Source of the DNA: Parapedobacter sp037190485
GTDB lineage: Bacteria > Bacteroidota > Bacteroidia > Sphingobacteriales > Sphingobacteriaceae
Reading direction: 5' to 3'
Assembly (NCBI GenBank): GCA_037190485.1
Contig: JBBCJB010000019.1
Coordinates: forward strand, 1-64,000
DNA: 64,000 bases
The number at the start of each line of letters is the position of its first letter. The stretch's first letter is position 1. Under the pieces are notes generated by a model, which was given only the letters and a program-made list of their open reading frames with translations, searched no databases and was not told the origin of the DNA. A program made the translations under genes and the position numbers. This document shows, one piece after another, positions 53,530 through 62,146 of this stretch.

Positions 53530-54222
53530 TTACTTGCACGTAATCGCGCCTTCGGGATAGACCAACGGGCTGAGGTACGGAATATCGAGGTTGGCCCCGC
53601 GCAGCAGGAACCAGCATCCCATCACCACACAGATGATGGGCAACCAAGTGGCCAGGTTGATGCGCAGGCTTTTCTTGGCCGCTTGGCCTGCAATCGATAC
53701 CGCAAACAAGGCTGGCCAAGTGCCCAAGCCGAACAGCACCATGAATAACCCTGCTCCAGCCACGGATTCGGCGCTCAGGGCGGCGGCCAGCGCCATATAG
53801 ACCATGCCACAGGGCAATAATCCATTCAGTGCGCCAACGACCAGGTTTCCCCCAGGCCGGTAGAGCCAATAACCGATCCAACGCGTCAGGGAAACCAATG
53901 CGCGTTGCTGCCAGCGGGAACCGGATTGGGCACGCTTGCCCACGACCATCGACACCCCCGCCCCCACCAGCAATGCGCCGGTCACCAAGGTGAGCCCGCG
54001 TTGCCAGCCTTGGCCACCGATCGAATGGCCGATCAGCCCGACCAGCAATCCGAATACCCCATAGACAAGCACACGGCCAAGGTGATAACCCGCCGTGTTT
54101 GCCAATCGCGACCACCATGTCGTGTGCGCCGCCGGCATGGCCAGCACCAACGGGCCGCACATGGCCACGCAGTGGAGGCTGCCGAACAAACCCATGAAAA
54201 ATGCAAGCGCAAGGTAATCCAT
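53530..54222 (-). CDS. SafE/TauE-family membrane protein of the cco cluster
   Basis: A 230-residue protein with about six membrane helices, starting MDYLALAFFMGLFGSLHCVAMCGPL, the family pattern with a Cys/His segment (HCVAMC). GLLPCGMVYMALAAAL is a second conserved patch. Related proteins near cbb3 oxidase genes are proposed to handle copper or sulfite export during assembly. The frame is open upstream to 54333, but those residues lie beyond the FixH stop and are not typical, so the ATG at 54222 is used. Confidence 0.88.
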   Translation of the reverse strand: MDYLALAFFMGLFGSLHCVAMCGPLVLAMPAAHTTWWSRLANTAGYHLGRVLVYGVFGLLVGLIGHSIGGQGWQRGLTLVTGALLVGAGVSMVVGKRAQSGSRWQQRALVSLTRWIGYWLYRPGGNLVVGALNGLLPCGMVYMALAAALSAESVAGAGLFMVLFGLGTWPALFAVSIAGQAAKKSLRINLATWLPIICVVMGCWFLLRGANLDIPYLSPLVYPEGAITCK

Positions 54223-54241
54223 AACGCGATCTCCAATCAAC

Positions 54242-54445
54242 TTACCGTCGCTGCAGCGAATCGGTATCCACACGCAACGAATCGGCCGCCCGGAGCCGGT
54301 CGTAGTTGAGCCCCCGTTCGTAGTAGTCTTCATGCACCAACGAATCGGTATCCTGGGTCACCATGTAGATACCGAACGATACGATCAACGCCATGAAAAG
54401 CCCCAATGCAATGACTATTTTAGTTCCCCAATTCATATTTTTCAA
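54242..54445 (-). CDS. ccoH: short FixH/CcoH-like protein
   Basis: A 67-residue protein matching only the N-terminus of FixH proteins: MNWGTKIVIALGLFMALIV (membrane helix) and the segment HEDYYERGLNYD. The usual periplasmic domain of about 80 further residues is absent; the frame stops with TAA at 54242-54244. FixH helps cbb3 assembly. Whether this short form works is unknown. It starts 43 bp after ccoG ends. An alternative start is ATG 54436. Confidence 0.8.
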   Translation of the reverse strand: MKNMNWGTKIVIALGLFMALIVSFGIYMVTQDTDSLVHEDYYERGLNYDRLRAADSLRVDTDSLQRR

Positions 54446-54488
54446 ATTACCACCTGTCTACCGTTCAATCAGCACATCACTACATCAA

Positions 54489-55874
54489 TCAACCACCCGG
54501 TGGCGCCACGAATGTCGTCTTCATCGTTTCGACCACGCGGTCCCCGGCCAACACCTGGACCTTGACATTCGTCTTGTAGGTGGTAACCTCCCCCTGCCTG
54601 CAGACCAGGAAAAAACTGAGCTGCGCGGTTCCGCCCTGCGTGAGATGGCCTATCGGATTGACCAATTGGACGGCGAAGCGCCCGTCTTCACTCACCAGTT
54701 CGAAATCCATCTCGCCATGGCCCTTGTTGATGAGCTCCAAGCTATAGAGGTTGCTCACCGTACCGTCATCGCGCAATTGATAGGTGCTGCCCTTGGCGCG
54801 CAACAGGGTACCGTCCACTTCAGAGCGGCTGAACAGCAGCCAACCGAAGACGGCCAACAACAGCACCAACACCACGCTGTAGGCGATGACCCGTGTATTG
54901 CCTTGCTTCTTTTCCGCCTTACCCTCGATTTCACCCACGGTGTAGAAACCGATCAGGTTTTTGGGTTTGCCGACCTTGTCCATCACGGCATCGCAGGCAT
55001 CGATGCAAGCCGTGCAATTGACGCACTCCATTTGTACGCCGTTGCGGATATCGATACCCGTGGGGCACACGTGCACGCACAGCCCGCAGTCCACGCAGTC
55101 GCCCAGGGCCTGCTCGCTGCCTTTCTTGCGGTGGCCGCGCGGTTCGCCGCGCTTGTGGTTGTAGGCCACCGTGATGCTGTTGTCGTCCAATAGCACGCCC
55201 TGCAACCTGCCGTAGGGACAGATGGTGGTACAGACGATTTCGCGGACGAACGCGAAGACCGCATAGAACACCAAGGTGAACAACAGGATGGCAACCAACC
55301 CACCGATATGCTGTCCTATCGGGTCGGTGACGATGCCCCACAACGATTTCGCGCCGATGATGTATGACAGGAACAGATTGGATATCAGGAACGACACCAA
55401 CAGGAAAATGGTATGCTTGGCCGTTTTCTTGACATACCAAGCGGTCGACCTTGGGCCGTTGTTCAGCCGTTTCTGCTGTTGCCAATCGCCCTCGATCCAG
55501 TATTCGATCCGCCGGAAAACCAACTCCATGAATATCGTTTGCGGGCATGTCCAGCCACACCAGACGCGGCCGTAGACGACCGTGAACAGCACGATGAACA
55601 CCATCATGATGAGCATGCCGAACACGAAGATGTACAGGTCTTGCGGCCAGAACACGCTGCCGAAGATGACGAACTTTCGATCGACGATGTTGAACAGCAG
55701 CAACGGCTCGCCGTGGATGTGGATCAACGGCGCGACGGCGAGGAAGAGCAGCAGCAGGTAGCCTACCCATTGCCGGTGCCGATACCAGTTGCCGACCGGC
55801 TTCTTGGCATATATCCATTCCCGCTTCGGTTTGGTACCGTCTGTCGCCCTGCCGATCGTGATATCCATCGCCAA
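54489..55874 (-). CDS. ccoG: cytochrome c oxidase accessory protein CcoG
   Basis: A 461-residue membrane protein that reduces copper during cbb3 oxidase assembly. It has four to five membrane helices, an early CysxxxxCP in WCGWTCPQT, two 4Fe-4S clusters (CVDCGLCVHVCP and CVNCTACIDACD) and a C-terminal periplasmic Ig-like domain. ATG at 55868 is an alternative start. It lies 5 bp after ccoP. Confidence 0.95.
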   Translation of the reverse strand: MAMDITIGRATDGTKPKREWIYAKKPVGNWYRHRQWVGYLLLLFLAVAPLIHIHGEPLLLFNIVDRKFVIFGSVFWPQDLYIFVFGMLIMMVFIVLFTVVYGRVWCGWTCPQTIFMELVFRRIEYWIEGDWQQQKRLNNGPRSTAWYVKKTAKHTIFLLVSFLISNLFLSYIIGAKSLWGIVTDPIGQHIGGLVAILLFTLVFYAVFAFVREIVCTTICPYGRLQGVLLDDNSITVAYNHKRGEPRGHRKKGSEQALGDCVDCGLCVHVCPTGIDIRNGVQMECVNCTACIDACDAVMDKVGKPKNLIGFYTVGEIEGKAEKKQGNTRVIAYSVVLVLLLAVFGWLLFSRSEVDGTLLRAKGSTYQLRDDGTVSNLYSLELINKGHGEMDFELVSEDGRFAVQLVNPIGHLTQGGTAQLSFFLVCRQGEVTTYKTNVKVQVLAGDRVVETMKTTFVAPPGG

Positions 55875-55879
55875 CCTAC

Positions 55880-56734
55880 TTAAATGGCCTTTTCGGTTTT
55901 CGCAGCCATACTTTCTTCGCCGGCAATCTCATCCGACGCGGTTTGGTAAGCTACCTTTTCGCCCTGTGGTTCCTTCGCATTCGGCGGGTTCGTACCCCGA
56001 AGGGTCAGGATGTAGTTACTCACCTCAGCGAGCTGCGCGGGGGTGAGGCTTTGTTCCCAGGGTACCATCCCCTTGTCCAGCACGCCGTACTTGACGGTCT
56101 TGAACACGTCGACCAACTCGCCACCGTGCAACCAGTATTCATCGGTAAGGTTGGGGCCGATGCCCCCTTCCCCGATATTGCCGTGGCATACCGCGCAGCT
56201 TTGCAGGTAAATGGCCTGCCCCGCCTTGACGGTTTCTGGACGGGCATCCACTTCCACGTTGCTCTCGTCGATGTTGTTGGCGGCCAGCGCCAACCACTCC
56301 TGCCGTGCCTGTTCGGCCCTGGCCATTTCCCGCTCGTATTCCTGATCCTGGTTTGGCCCCCAATCAAACACCAGGTACACGCAGAGGTACACCGCGGCGA
56401 ATACCACGGTGGCATAAAACATGCCGTTGAACCAGGCAGGCACCGGATTGTCCAGTTCGGTGATTCCGTCGTACGTATGATCGATCACCAAATCCTTTTC
56501 TTCCGAAATAGGCCGCAAGCCCATGAACTTGTTCCACCGGCGTTGCCAGCTCCCTTTCTTCGCCAGTCTGGCCTGTGCCTTCTCGGCCGCCTCCTCGACC
56601 AGCACGTGCGGCATGGTGAGCTTCAGCATGGTCCGCATGGCCCGCAAGACGACCACCGCGGCGATCAGTACGATCGCCATGACGATGATGAGCGCGACGA
56701 TCAGGATGTCGTTATTGATGTTCCCGCTGCTCAT
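55880..56734 (-). CDS. ccoP: cbb3 oxidase subunit CcoP, one-heme form
   Basis: A 284-residue subunit with two membrane segments (about residues 8-30 and 100-125) and a C-terminal cytochrome c domain. Only one heme motif, CAVCH, is present, where proteobacterial CcoP has two. The methionine ligand is likely in GMVPWEQSLT. The one-heme form is usual in Bacteroidota. The start overlaps the CcoQ stop as ATGA. Confidence 0.94.
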   Translation of the reverse strand: MSSGNINNDILIVALIIVMAIVLIAAVVVLRAMRTMLKLTMPHVLVEEAAEKAQARLAKKGSWQRRWNKFMGLRPISEEKDLVIDHTYDGITELDNPVPAWFNGMFYATVVFAAVYLCVYLVFDWGPNQDQEYEREMARAEQARQEWLALAANNIDESNVEVDARPETVKAGQAIYLQSCAVCHGNIGEGGIGPNLTDEYWLHGGELVDVFKTVKYGVLDKGMVPWEQSLTPAQLAEVSNYILTLRGTNPPNAKEPQGEKVAYQTASDEIAGEESMAAKTEKAI

Positions 56735-56901
56735 GACCGTTCCTCCTCATCCTGCAAAGGCATATCCTTCATGTAGTCCACGTGGTCCTTGCGCATCCAG
56801 AAAAGCCGGAGCCCCACGACGATGAAAAAAATCAAAAATATCCACAGCGATGCAATCAGGTACCACTCATTGCCGCTTAAATCCGTTAGTTGCTTAAACA
56901 T
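56731..56901 (-). CDS. ccoQ: CcoQ-like small subunit
   Basis: A 56-residue protein: a short polar N-terminus, one membrane helix (about residues 13-31, LIASLWIFLIFFIVVGL), a basic turn and an acidic tail (PLQDEEERS). Size and position between ccoNO and ccoP match CcoQ, a stabilising subunit that is poorly conserved in sequence. The stop TGA overlaps the ccoP ATG. The start lies 21 bp after the ccoNO stop. Confidence 0.8.
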   Translation of the reverse strand: MFKQLTDLSGNEWYLIASLWIFLIFFIVVGLRLFWMRKDHVDYMKDMPLQDEEERS

Positions 56902-56922
56902 GGCTGTTCCCTTTCCAGTAAA

Positions 56923-59052
56923 TCATTGATTGCCCATTATCGGCCCTTCGTGGGCCTTGATGTCGGTGCCCAACCGTTGCAGGTAGGCGATCATGGCCAC
57001 GATCTCGCGATCGGCGCGTACGTCTACGCCCTGGGCCTTCAGGTCGGCGGCGATGCCTTCGGCCTGCCGCATCAGGTCGGCGTTGGCTCCGTTCACCTCT
57101 TCATCCGTGTACGGTACGCCCAGGATGCGCATGGCATTGAGTTTGGCTTTCGTGCCCGTGGTATCCAAACCCTGATCGATCAACCACGGATACGGGGGCA
57201 TGATGCTTCCGGGCGAGGTGATCGTGGGATCGAGCATGTGGTCGAAATGCCATTTGTTGGGATACTTCATCCCGATGCGGTGCAAATCGGGTCCCGTGCG
57301 CTTGGACCCCCAGAGGAACGGGTGGTCGTAAACGAACTCGCCGGCTTTGCTGTAATCTCCATACCGCGCGGTTTCCGACCGGAACGGGCGGACCGTCTGC
57401 GAATGGCAACCCACGCACCCTTCTCGGATGTAGAGGTCGCGCCCTTGCAGCTCCAACGCGGTATAGGGCTTGACGCTGGCGATCGTCGGCACATTCGAGG
57501 AAATCAGGAACGTGGGCATCATCTGCACGATGCCGCCGATGAGGATGGTAATCAATGCCAACACCAGGAAGAGCGCGGGCTTGCGCTCCAAACGCCGGTG
57601 CCTGGAGCGCTCGTTGACCACGAGCGGAACCAATTCGGGCGCTTCCGAAGGCTCATTGGCAACCAACTTGCCTTTCCGCATGGTCTTGACCAAATTGTAG
57701 GTCATCAGGATGGCGCCGGCCAGGTAAAGCGCACCACCCACCGCGCGCATCATGTGCATCGGGATGATCTGCAACGTGGTGGCCAGGAAATTCGGGTATT
57801 TCAACACGCCTTCGGGCGTGAATTCCTTCCACATCAGCCCTTGGACCACGGCCGCCCAGTACATCGGGATGGCGTAGAACAGGATGCCCAGCGTACCGAT
57901 CCAGAAGTGCACGGAAGCCAATTTCGTGGAATACAGTTCCGTCTTATAGATACGCGGCACCAGCCAATACAGGATGGCGAAGGTCATGAATCCGTTCCAA
58001 CCCAATGCCCCTACGTGTACGTGGGCAACGATCCAGTCCGTGAAGTGTGCGATGGCATTCACTTGCTTGAGCGACAGCATCGGCCCTTCGAACGTCGCCA
58101 TGCCATAGGCGGTGAGCGCCACGACCATGAATTTGAGCGTCGGGTCGGTACGCACCTTGTCCCAAGCGCCACGCAACGTGAGCAACCCGTTGATCATCCC
58201 ACCCCAGCTCGGTGCGATGAGCATGATGGAAAAAACCACGCCCAGCGATTGCACCCAGCCCGGCAGGGAGGTGTACAACAGGTGGTGCGGGCCCGCCCAG
58301 ATGTAGATGAAAATCAATGACCAAAAGTGCAGGATGCTGAGCTTATAGGAATAGACCGGCCTGCCGGCCATCTTGGGCAAGAAATAGTACATCATGCCCA
58401 GGTACGGTGTCGTGAGGAAAAACGCCACGGCATTGTGTCCGTACCACCATTGCACCAGTGCATCCTGTACGCCCGCATAGAGGTAATAGCTCTTCCATAG
58501 GGATATCGGGAGCTGCACCGAATTGACGATGTGCAACACGGCGACCGTGACGAACGTGGCGATGTAGAACCAGATGGCCACATACATGTGCCGCTCGCGG
58601 CGCTTGACGATGGTGCCGAACATGTTGATGCCGAATACGACCCAGATGACGGTGATACCGATGTCAATCGGCCACTCCAATTCAGCGTACTCGTGCGAGG
58701 TAGTGAGTCCCAACGGCAACGTGATGGCCGCGGCGAGGATAATCAGCTGCCACCCCCAAAAATGCACTTTGCTGAGGAAATCGCTGAACATCCGGGCCTT
58801 GAGCAGTCGCTGCAAGGAATAATACACCCCCATGAAGATGGCGTTGCCCACAAAGGCGAAAATGACGGCATTGGTGTGTAGTGGCCTTACGCGTCCGAAC
58901 GTGGTGTACTGGAACTCGAAGTTCATGAACGGCCAAACGAGTTGGACGGCCACCAACAAGCCCACCGACATGCCGACAATGCCCCAAACAATGGTGGCAA
59001 TGCCGAAATCCCTAACAATTTTGTTGTCGTAATTGAATTTAGTTAGCTGCAT
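56923..59052 (-). CDS. ccoNO: cbb3-type cytochrome c oxidase CcoN-CcoO fusion
   Basis: A 709-residue fusion. Residues 1-470 form CcoN with twelve helices, heme b and the heme-copper centre; the His ligands fall in VRPLHTNAVIF, YGHNAVAFFLTTPYLG, AGPHHLLYT and AHVHVGALGWNG. The C-terminal part (about 500-709) is CcoO, a one-helix c-type cytochrome with CVGCH. The oxidase reduces oxygen with high affinity and pumps protons. Fused CcoNO is usual in Bacteroidota. First gene of the oxidase operon. Confidence 0.96.
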   Translation of the reverse strand: MQLTKFNYDNKIVRDFGIATIVWGIVGMSVGLLVAVQLVWPFMNFEFQYTTFGRVRPLHTNAVIFAFVGNAIFMGVYYSLQRLLKARMFSDFLSKVHFWGWQLIILAAAITLPLGLTTSHEYAELEWPIDIGITVIWVVFGINMFGTIVKRRERHMYVAIWFYIATFVTVAVLHIVNSVQLPISLWKSYYLYAGVQDALVQWWYGHNAVAFFLTTPYLGMMYYFLPKMAGRPVYSYKLSILHFWSLIFIYIWAGPHHLLYTSLPGWVQSLGVVFSIMLIAPSWGGMINGLLTLRGAWDKVRTDPTLKFMVVALTAYGMATFEGPMLSLKQVNAIAHFTDWIVAHVHVGALGWNGFMTFAILYWLVPRIYKTELYSTKLASVHFWIGTLGILFYAIPMYWAAVVQGLMWKEFTPEGVLKYPNFLATTLQIIPMHMMRAVGGALYLAGAILMTYNLVKTMRKGKLVANEPSEAPELVPLVVNERSRHRRLERKPALFLVLALITILIGGIVQMMPTFLISSNVPTIASVKPYTALELQGRDLYIREGCVGCHSQTVRPFRSETARYGDYSKAGEFVYDHPFLWGSKRTGPDLHRIGMKYPNKWHFDHMLDPTITSPGSIMPPYPWLIDQGLDTTGTKAKLNAMRILGVPYTDEEVNGANADLMRQAEGIAADLKAQGVDVRADREIVAMIAYLQRLGTDIKAHEGPIMGNQ

Positions 59053-59062
59053 AGCTGTCTGT

Positions 59063-59078
59063 TTTTACTGCGGTAAAA
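59063..59078. promoter_or_regulatory. inverted repeat close to the ccoNO start
   Basis: TTTTAC-TGCG-GTAAAA, with perfect 6-bp arms, lies 10 bp before the ccoNO start codon on its upstream side. It could be an operator or a 5' hairpin on the message. No recognisable FNR-type TTGAT-N4-ATCAA site is found. Confidence 0.3.
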
Positions 59079-59145
59079 TTACTGTCATCCAAGTGTCAGG
59101 CGAATGATGGCAATTGGGTTAAAAAGTAATGGTGGTCACTATTTA

Positions 59146-59177
59146 TGTGAGTTTGTGAGTCTGTGGGTTTGTGGGCT
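59146..59177 (+). repeat. octanucleotide tandem repeat in the ccoNO upstream region
   Basis: Four 8-nt units of the pattern TGTGRGYY in register. They fill much of the 164-bp divergent region between ccoNO and the gene at 59217, and overlap the -33 element proposed for the latter. Confidence 0.65.
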
Positions 59178-59199
59178 TGCCCACTGTTTCGTACCTTTG
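59168..59199 (+). promoter_or_regulatory. promoter of the gene at 59217
   Basis: TTTG at 59168-59171 and TACCTTTG at 59192-59199 are spaced by exactly 20 bp, an ideal Bacteroidota promoter. Transcription would start about 10 nt before the ATG. Confidence 0.6.
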
Positions 59200-59216
59200 G
59201 ATACACGTAATTGACG

Positions 59217-59501
59217 ATGGATACAACAACCTTCAAGGATTCACTGGCCCAAGATTCCCCGCCTATCGGGCTAACGGTGCAGCAAGAGGCCTTGTGGTGG
59301 GATGCCAAAGGCGAATGGGAACGGGCACACGACCTGATCAATGACCTGGAAGACCGGCAATCCGCTCACGTGCATGCCTACCTGCACCGCAAGGAGGGCG
59401 ATCTTTGGAATGCCGACTATTGGTACCGCCGTGCCGGGAAACAACGTCCCGAAGGCACGCTGGCCGAAGAGTGGCGTGCATTGGTCGCTTTGTATGTTTG
59501 A
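59217..59501 (+). CDS. conserved-looking hypothetical protein, about 94 residues
   Basis: A 94-residue soluble, probably helical protein rich in Trp, Asp and His. The segments QQEALWWDAKGEWERAHDL and LHRKEGDLWNADYWYRRAG look like paired helices of a TPR-like unit. I recognise similar short proteins in many bacteria, but no function. A TTG at 59211 is a weaker start. It lies divergent from ccoNO and tail to tail with ccoS. Confidence 0.8.
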   Translation: MDTTTFKDSLAQDSPPIGLTVQQEALWWDAKGEWERAHDLINDLEDRQSAHVHAYLHRKEGDLWNADYWYRRAGKQRPEGTLAEEWRALVALYV

Positions 59502-59523
59502 GTCGACAGCTAGCCATCGGTTA

Positions 59524-59709
59524 TCAGCTATCGGCCTCCCGACTTTCCGACTTCCGGTCTTCCGGCTCAAGCTCGTCATCGAACAGGATGCGGATGGCAG
59601 GTGTGGAGGTATCTTCGTGTTGTCCGGTCTTGTTCGCCCAGAAAAACGCCCCCAGAAAAATCAGGGCGATGAAGACGCTGCAGCCGATCAGGAAAAAAAT
59701 CACGCTCAT
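59524..59709 (-). CDS. ccoS: cbb3 oxidase maturation protein CcoS
   Basis: A 61-residue protein with one membrane helix (about 3-25, IFFLIGCSVFIALIFLGAFF) and a charged tail. This is the usual form of CcoS, needed for cofactor insertion into the cbb3 oxidase. Its start overlaps the ccoI stop as ATGA. The codons for the Arg/Glu/Ser-rich tail contain an 8-nt repeat array (59541-59572). Confidence 0.92.
   Translation of the reverse strand: MSVIFFLIGCSVFIALIFLGAFFWANKTGQHEDTSTPAIRILFDDELEPEDRKSESREADS
59541..59572 (+). repeat. octanucleotide tandem repeat within the end of ccoS
   Basis: Four 8-nt units, GACTTTCC, GACTTCCG, GTCTTCCG and a divergent last unit, in register inside the last codons of ccoS (read on the opposite strand). 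Same class of array as those at 34174, 46667 and 59146. Confidence 0.6.
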
Positions 59710-62123
59710 AGCACCTTTGCAATCAATCCGCGCTTGGCCGCGTAAAACCGCGTAGCCAATGTCGTGAATACGATGATCGTTACCGTGCTCAGTGGCATGA
59801 GCACCGCGGCGAACAAGGGCGACATGGTGCCCAGGACCGCAAAGCTCAGCCCGACGATATTATACGAAAGCGAAATGACGAAACTGAGATGGATAACCTT
59901 CACGGTATCCTTCGAGAACCGGAGGAAGCGCGGCAATTTCGAGAACGACCGTCCATCCAGTATCGCATCGCATCCCGGAGAGAAATTATTGATGTCGTCG
60001 CTTACCGCAATGCCCATATCGGCCTGCTTCAGCGCCCCGGCATCATTCAATCCATCGCCAAACATGCACACCGAACGGCCGGCAGACTGCAAGGTGCGGA
60101 TGTAGTCGAGCTTGTCGGCGGGCAACCTATTAAACAGGAGTGCCGTTCCGCTGGGGAATAGCGACTGGAGCGGTTGGCGGTCACGGTCGTTATCACCCGA
60201 TACCAGATGCATCGAATAGGGAACCGCTGTCAATCGGCCGAGCGTATCGGCGAGTGCCGGACGCCAGGGTTGACTGAGCACGAACCGGCCGATCGTCTCC
60301 CCCTCGACCTGGACATACACCTCACTGCCTTCCCGTCCGTCGGCCGCCCCGGCGGCCGCACCCACGAAAGCGGCGCTGCCGATACGGACCTGGTGCCCGT
60401 CGGCCAGGGCCTGCAGCCCCTTGCCCGCCTGCTCCCAGTAGCGGTCTACGGGAACCAGCGGCACTTGTCCGATCCAATTGACGATTTCGCGGCTCAGGGG
60501 ATGCGCGGATTGCCTGCATACCGAGGCAACCCAGCTTCGGGCTTCATCCGTCAGCTCTCCTTCGAATCGCGCTGCGGCCGCAGTCGGTGAGGAAATCGTG
60601 CCGGTCTTGTCAAACACCAAGCAATCGATGGCCGCAAGCTGCTCGATAGCCGCCGCATTCTTGATGTAAATGTGGTTTCTGTCAAAAATCCCCAAGGCAG
60701 CCGAGAGCGTGAAGGGCGAACTCAGCGCCAAGGCACAAGGGCACGCGATGATCAACACCGCCGTGAACGCACCCCAAGCCCGGCCGCTGTCGCCATTGAC
60801 CAGCCAAAAAGCCGTGGCGGCGATGGCGATAACCAGCAACGCCACCGTGAAATAGCGGCTCACCGTGTTGCTGAACGTCCGAAACCGTCGCTCATAGGGC
60901 TTGAATGCTTCGTTATTCCAAAGTTTCGTCAAGTGGCTTTGCGATACCGGCTTGACCACCTCCAGCTCCAAGGCTTCGCCCGTTTGCCGCCCGCCGGCGT
61001 AGATGATCTCGCCAAGCACCTTTCCTACCGGCGCCGACTCGCCGGTCACGAAGCTGAAGTCGATGGCCGCTTTGCCGTTGAGGAGGATGGCGTCGGCAGG
61101 AACAAGCTCGCCGTTGCGTACCAGGATGCGGTCGCCCACCTGCAATTCGGAGATCGGCACCGGTTTCTCGCCCTCTTCCCAGATGCGCGTCACGGCGACC
61201 GGAAAATACGAGCGGTAGTCGCGCTCAAACGAAATGTGGTGATAGGTGCGTTGCTGTACCCAGCGACCCACCAACAGGAAGAAAACCAGGCCACACAACG
61301 TGTCGGCAAACCCCGGCCCGGTGGCGGTAACCACTTCCCAGGCCGTCCGTATGAACAGCACGGCAATCCCCAAGGCCAACGGCACATCGAGGTTGAGCTG
61401 CCGCTGGCGCAAGCTTTGCCATGCTGACCGGAAATAGTCGCGTCCACTATACAGCAACGCCGGCAACGCGAATGCCAAGTTCATCCACCCAAAGAAAACG
61501 GCATAACGGGCTTCAAAGGCAGCCATCCCGAAATACTCGGGAAAGCTCAGCATCATGGAGTTGCCGAAACAGAATCCGGCCACGGCGATCTTGGCTACCA
61601 ATGGCCGCTGCGAAAAACGCCGCGCATCCTTGACCACGTCCTGCAAGGTAATCTTCGGCTCGTAGCCGATATCGACCAACAATTGGACCAACTCACGTAG
61701 CGAGAGCGCATCCTGCCGGAACGTGATAGCCACCTGCTTTTTCAGGAAATCGCTTTTGGAGGTGACGACCCCGGGATGCAGGCGGTAGAGGCGCTCCAGC
61801 AACCATACGCACGAGCTGCAATGGATAACCGGTATGAAGAACGTGACCATCGTGATCTCGTCGTCCTTGTAGTCGACCAGCTTGTCGGCTATCGCCGGTT
61901 CGTCGAGGTATCCGTAATGATTGGCGGCTCCGGCCTTTTTCTTGCCGGGATGCACGTTGTACCGATAGTATTGTTGCATGTTGCTGCTGCGCAGCACTTG
62001 ATAGACCGTTTGGCAGCCCACGCAGCAGAATCGATATCCATCCGTGTGATAAGGATTGCGTGGAAGCCCATCGCCGCAGTGATAGCACCGGGTTCCTTCA
62101 GCCAGCCGATTATCCGTTTCCAT
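59706..62123 (-). CDS. ccoI: copper-transporting P-type ATPase for cbb3 assembly (CcoI/FixI)
   Basis: An 805-residue P1B-type ATPase. The N-terminus carries CYHCGDGLP and FCCVGCQTVYQ, a metal-binding Cys block, then a heavy-metal domain with HCSSCVWLLERL. The transmembrane CPC motif is in IIACPCALALSSPF, the phosphorylation site is DKTGT and the hinge is GDGLNDAGALK. It exports copper to the periplasm for the oxidase. It begins 23 bp after hemN and is coupled to ccoS. Confidence 0.96.
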   Translation of the reverse strand: METDNRLAEGTRCYHCGDGLPRNPYHTDGYRFCCVGCQTVYQVLRSSNMQQYYRYNVHPGKKKAGAANHYGYLDEPAIADKLVDYKDDEITMVTFFIPVIHCSSCVWLLERLYRLHPGVVTSKSDFLKKQVAITFRQDALSLRELVQLLVDIGYEPKITLQDVVKDARRFSQRPLVAKIAVAGFCFGNSMMLSFPEYFGMAAFEARYAVFFGWMNLAFALPALLYSGRDYFRSAWQSLRQRQLNLDVPLALGIAVLFIRTAWEVVTATGPGFADTLCGLVFFLLVGRWVQQRTYHHISFERDYRSYFPVAVTRIWEEGEKPVPISELQVGDRILVRNGELVPADAILLNGKAAIDFSFVTGESAPVGKVLGEIIYAGGRQTGEALELEVVKPVSQSHLTKLWNNEAFKPYERRFRTFSNTVSRYFTVALLVIAIAATAFWLVNGDSGRAWGAFTAVLIIACPCALALSSPFTLSAALGIFDRNHIYIKNAAAIEQLAAIDCLVFDKTGTISSPTAAAARFEGELTDEARSWVASVCRQSAHPLSREIVNWIGQVPLVPVDRYWEQAGKGLQALADGHQVRIGSAAFVGAAAGAADGREGSEVYVQVEGETIGRFVLSQPWRPALADTLGRLTAVPYSMHLVSGDNDRDRQPLQSLFPSGTALLFNRLPADKLDYIRTLQSAGRSVCMFGDGLNDAGALKQADMGIAVSDDINNFSPGCDAILDGRSFSKLPRFLRFSKDTVKVIHLSFVISLSYNIVGLSFAVLGTMSPLFAAVLMPLSTVTIIVFTTLATRFYAAKRGLIAKVL

Positions 62124-62146
62124 AAACCTTCAAATCCATCAACCCG

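Noticed and set aside
56890..58320. 476-codon open frame antisense to ccoNO
   Set aside because: A shadow of the CcoNO coding sequence with no domain; the sense strand encodes an intact oxidase.
59090..59150. FNR/CRP-type site upstream of ccoNO
   Set aside because: A TCAC-N7-GTGA pair is present but in the reverse order to CRP half-sites and with wrong spacing; no TTGAT-N4-ATCAA is found.
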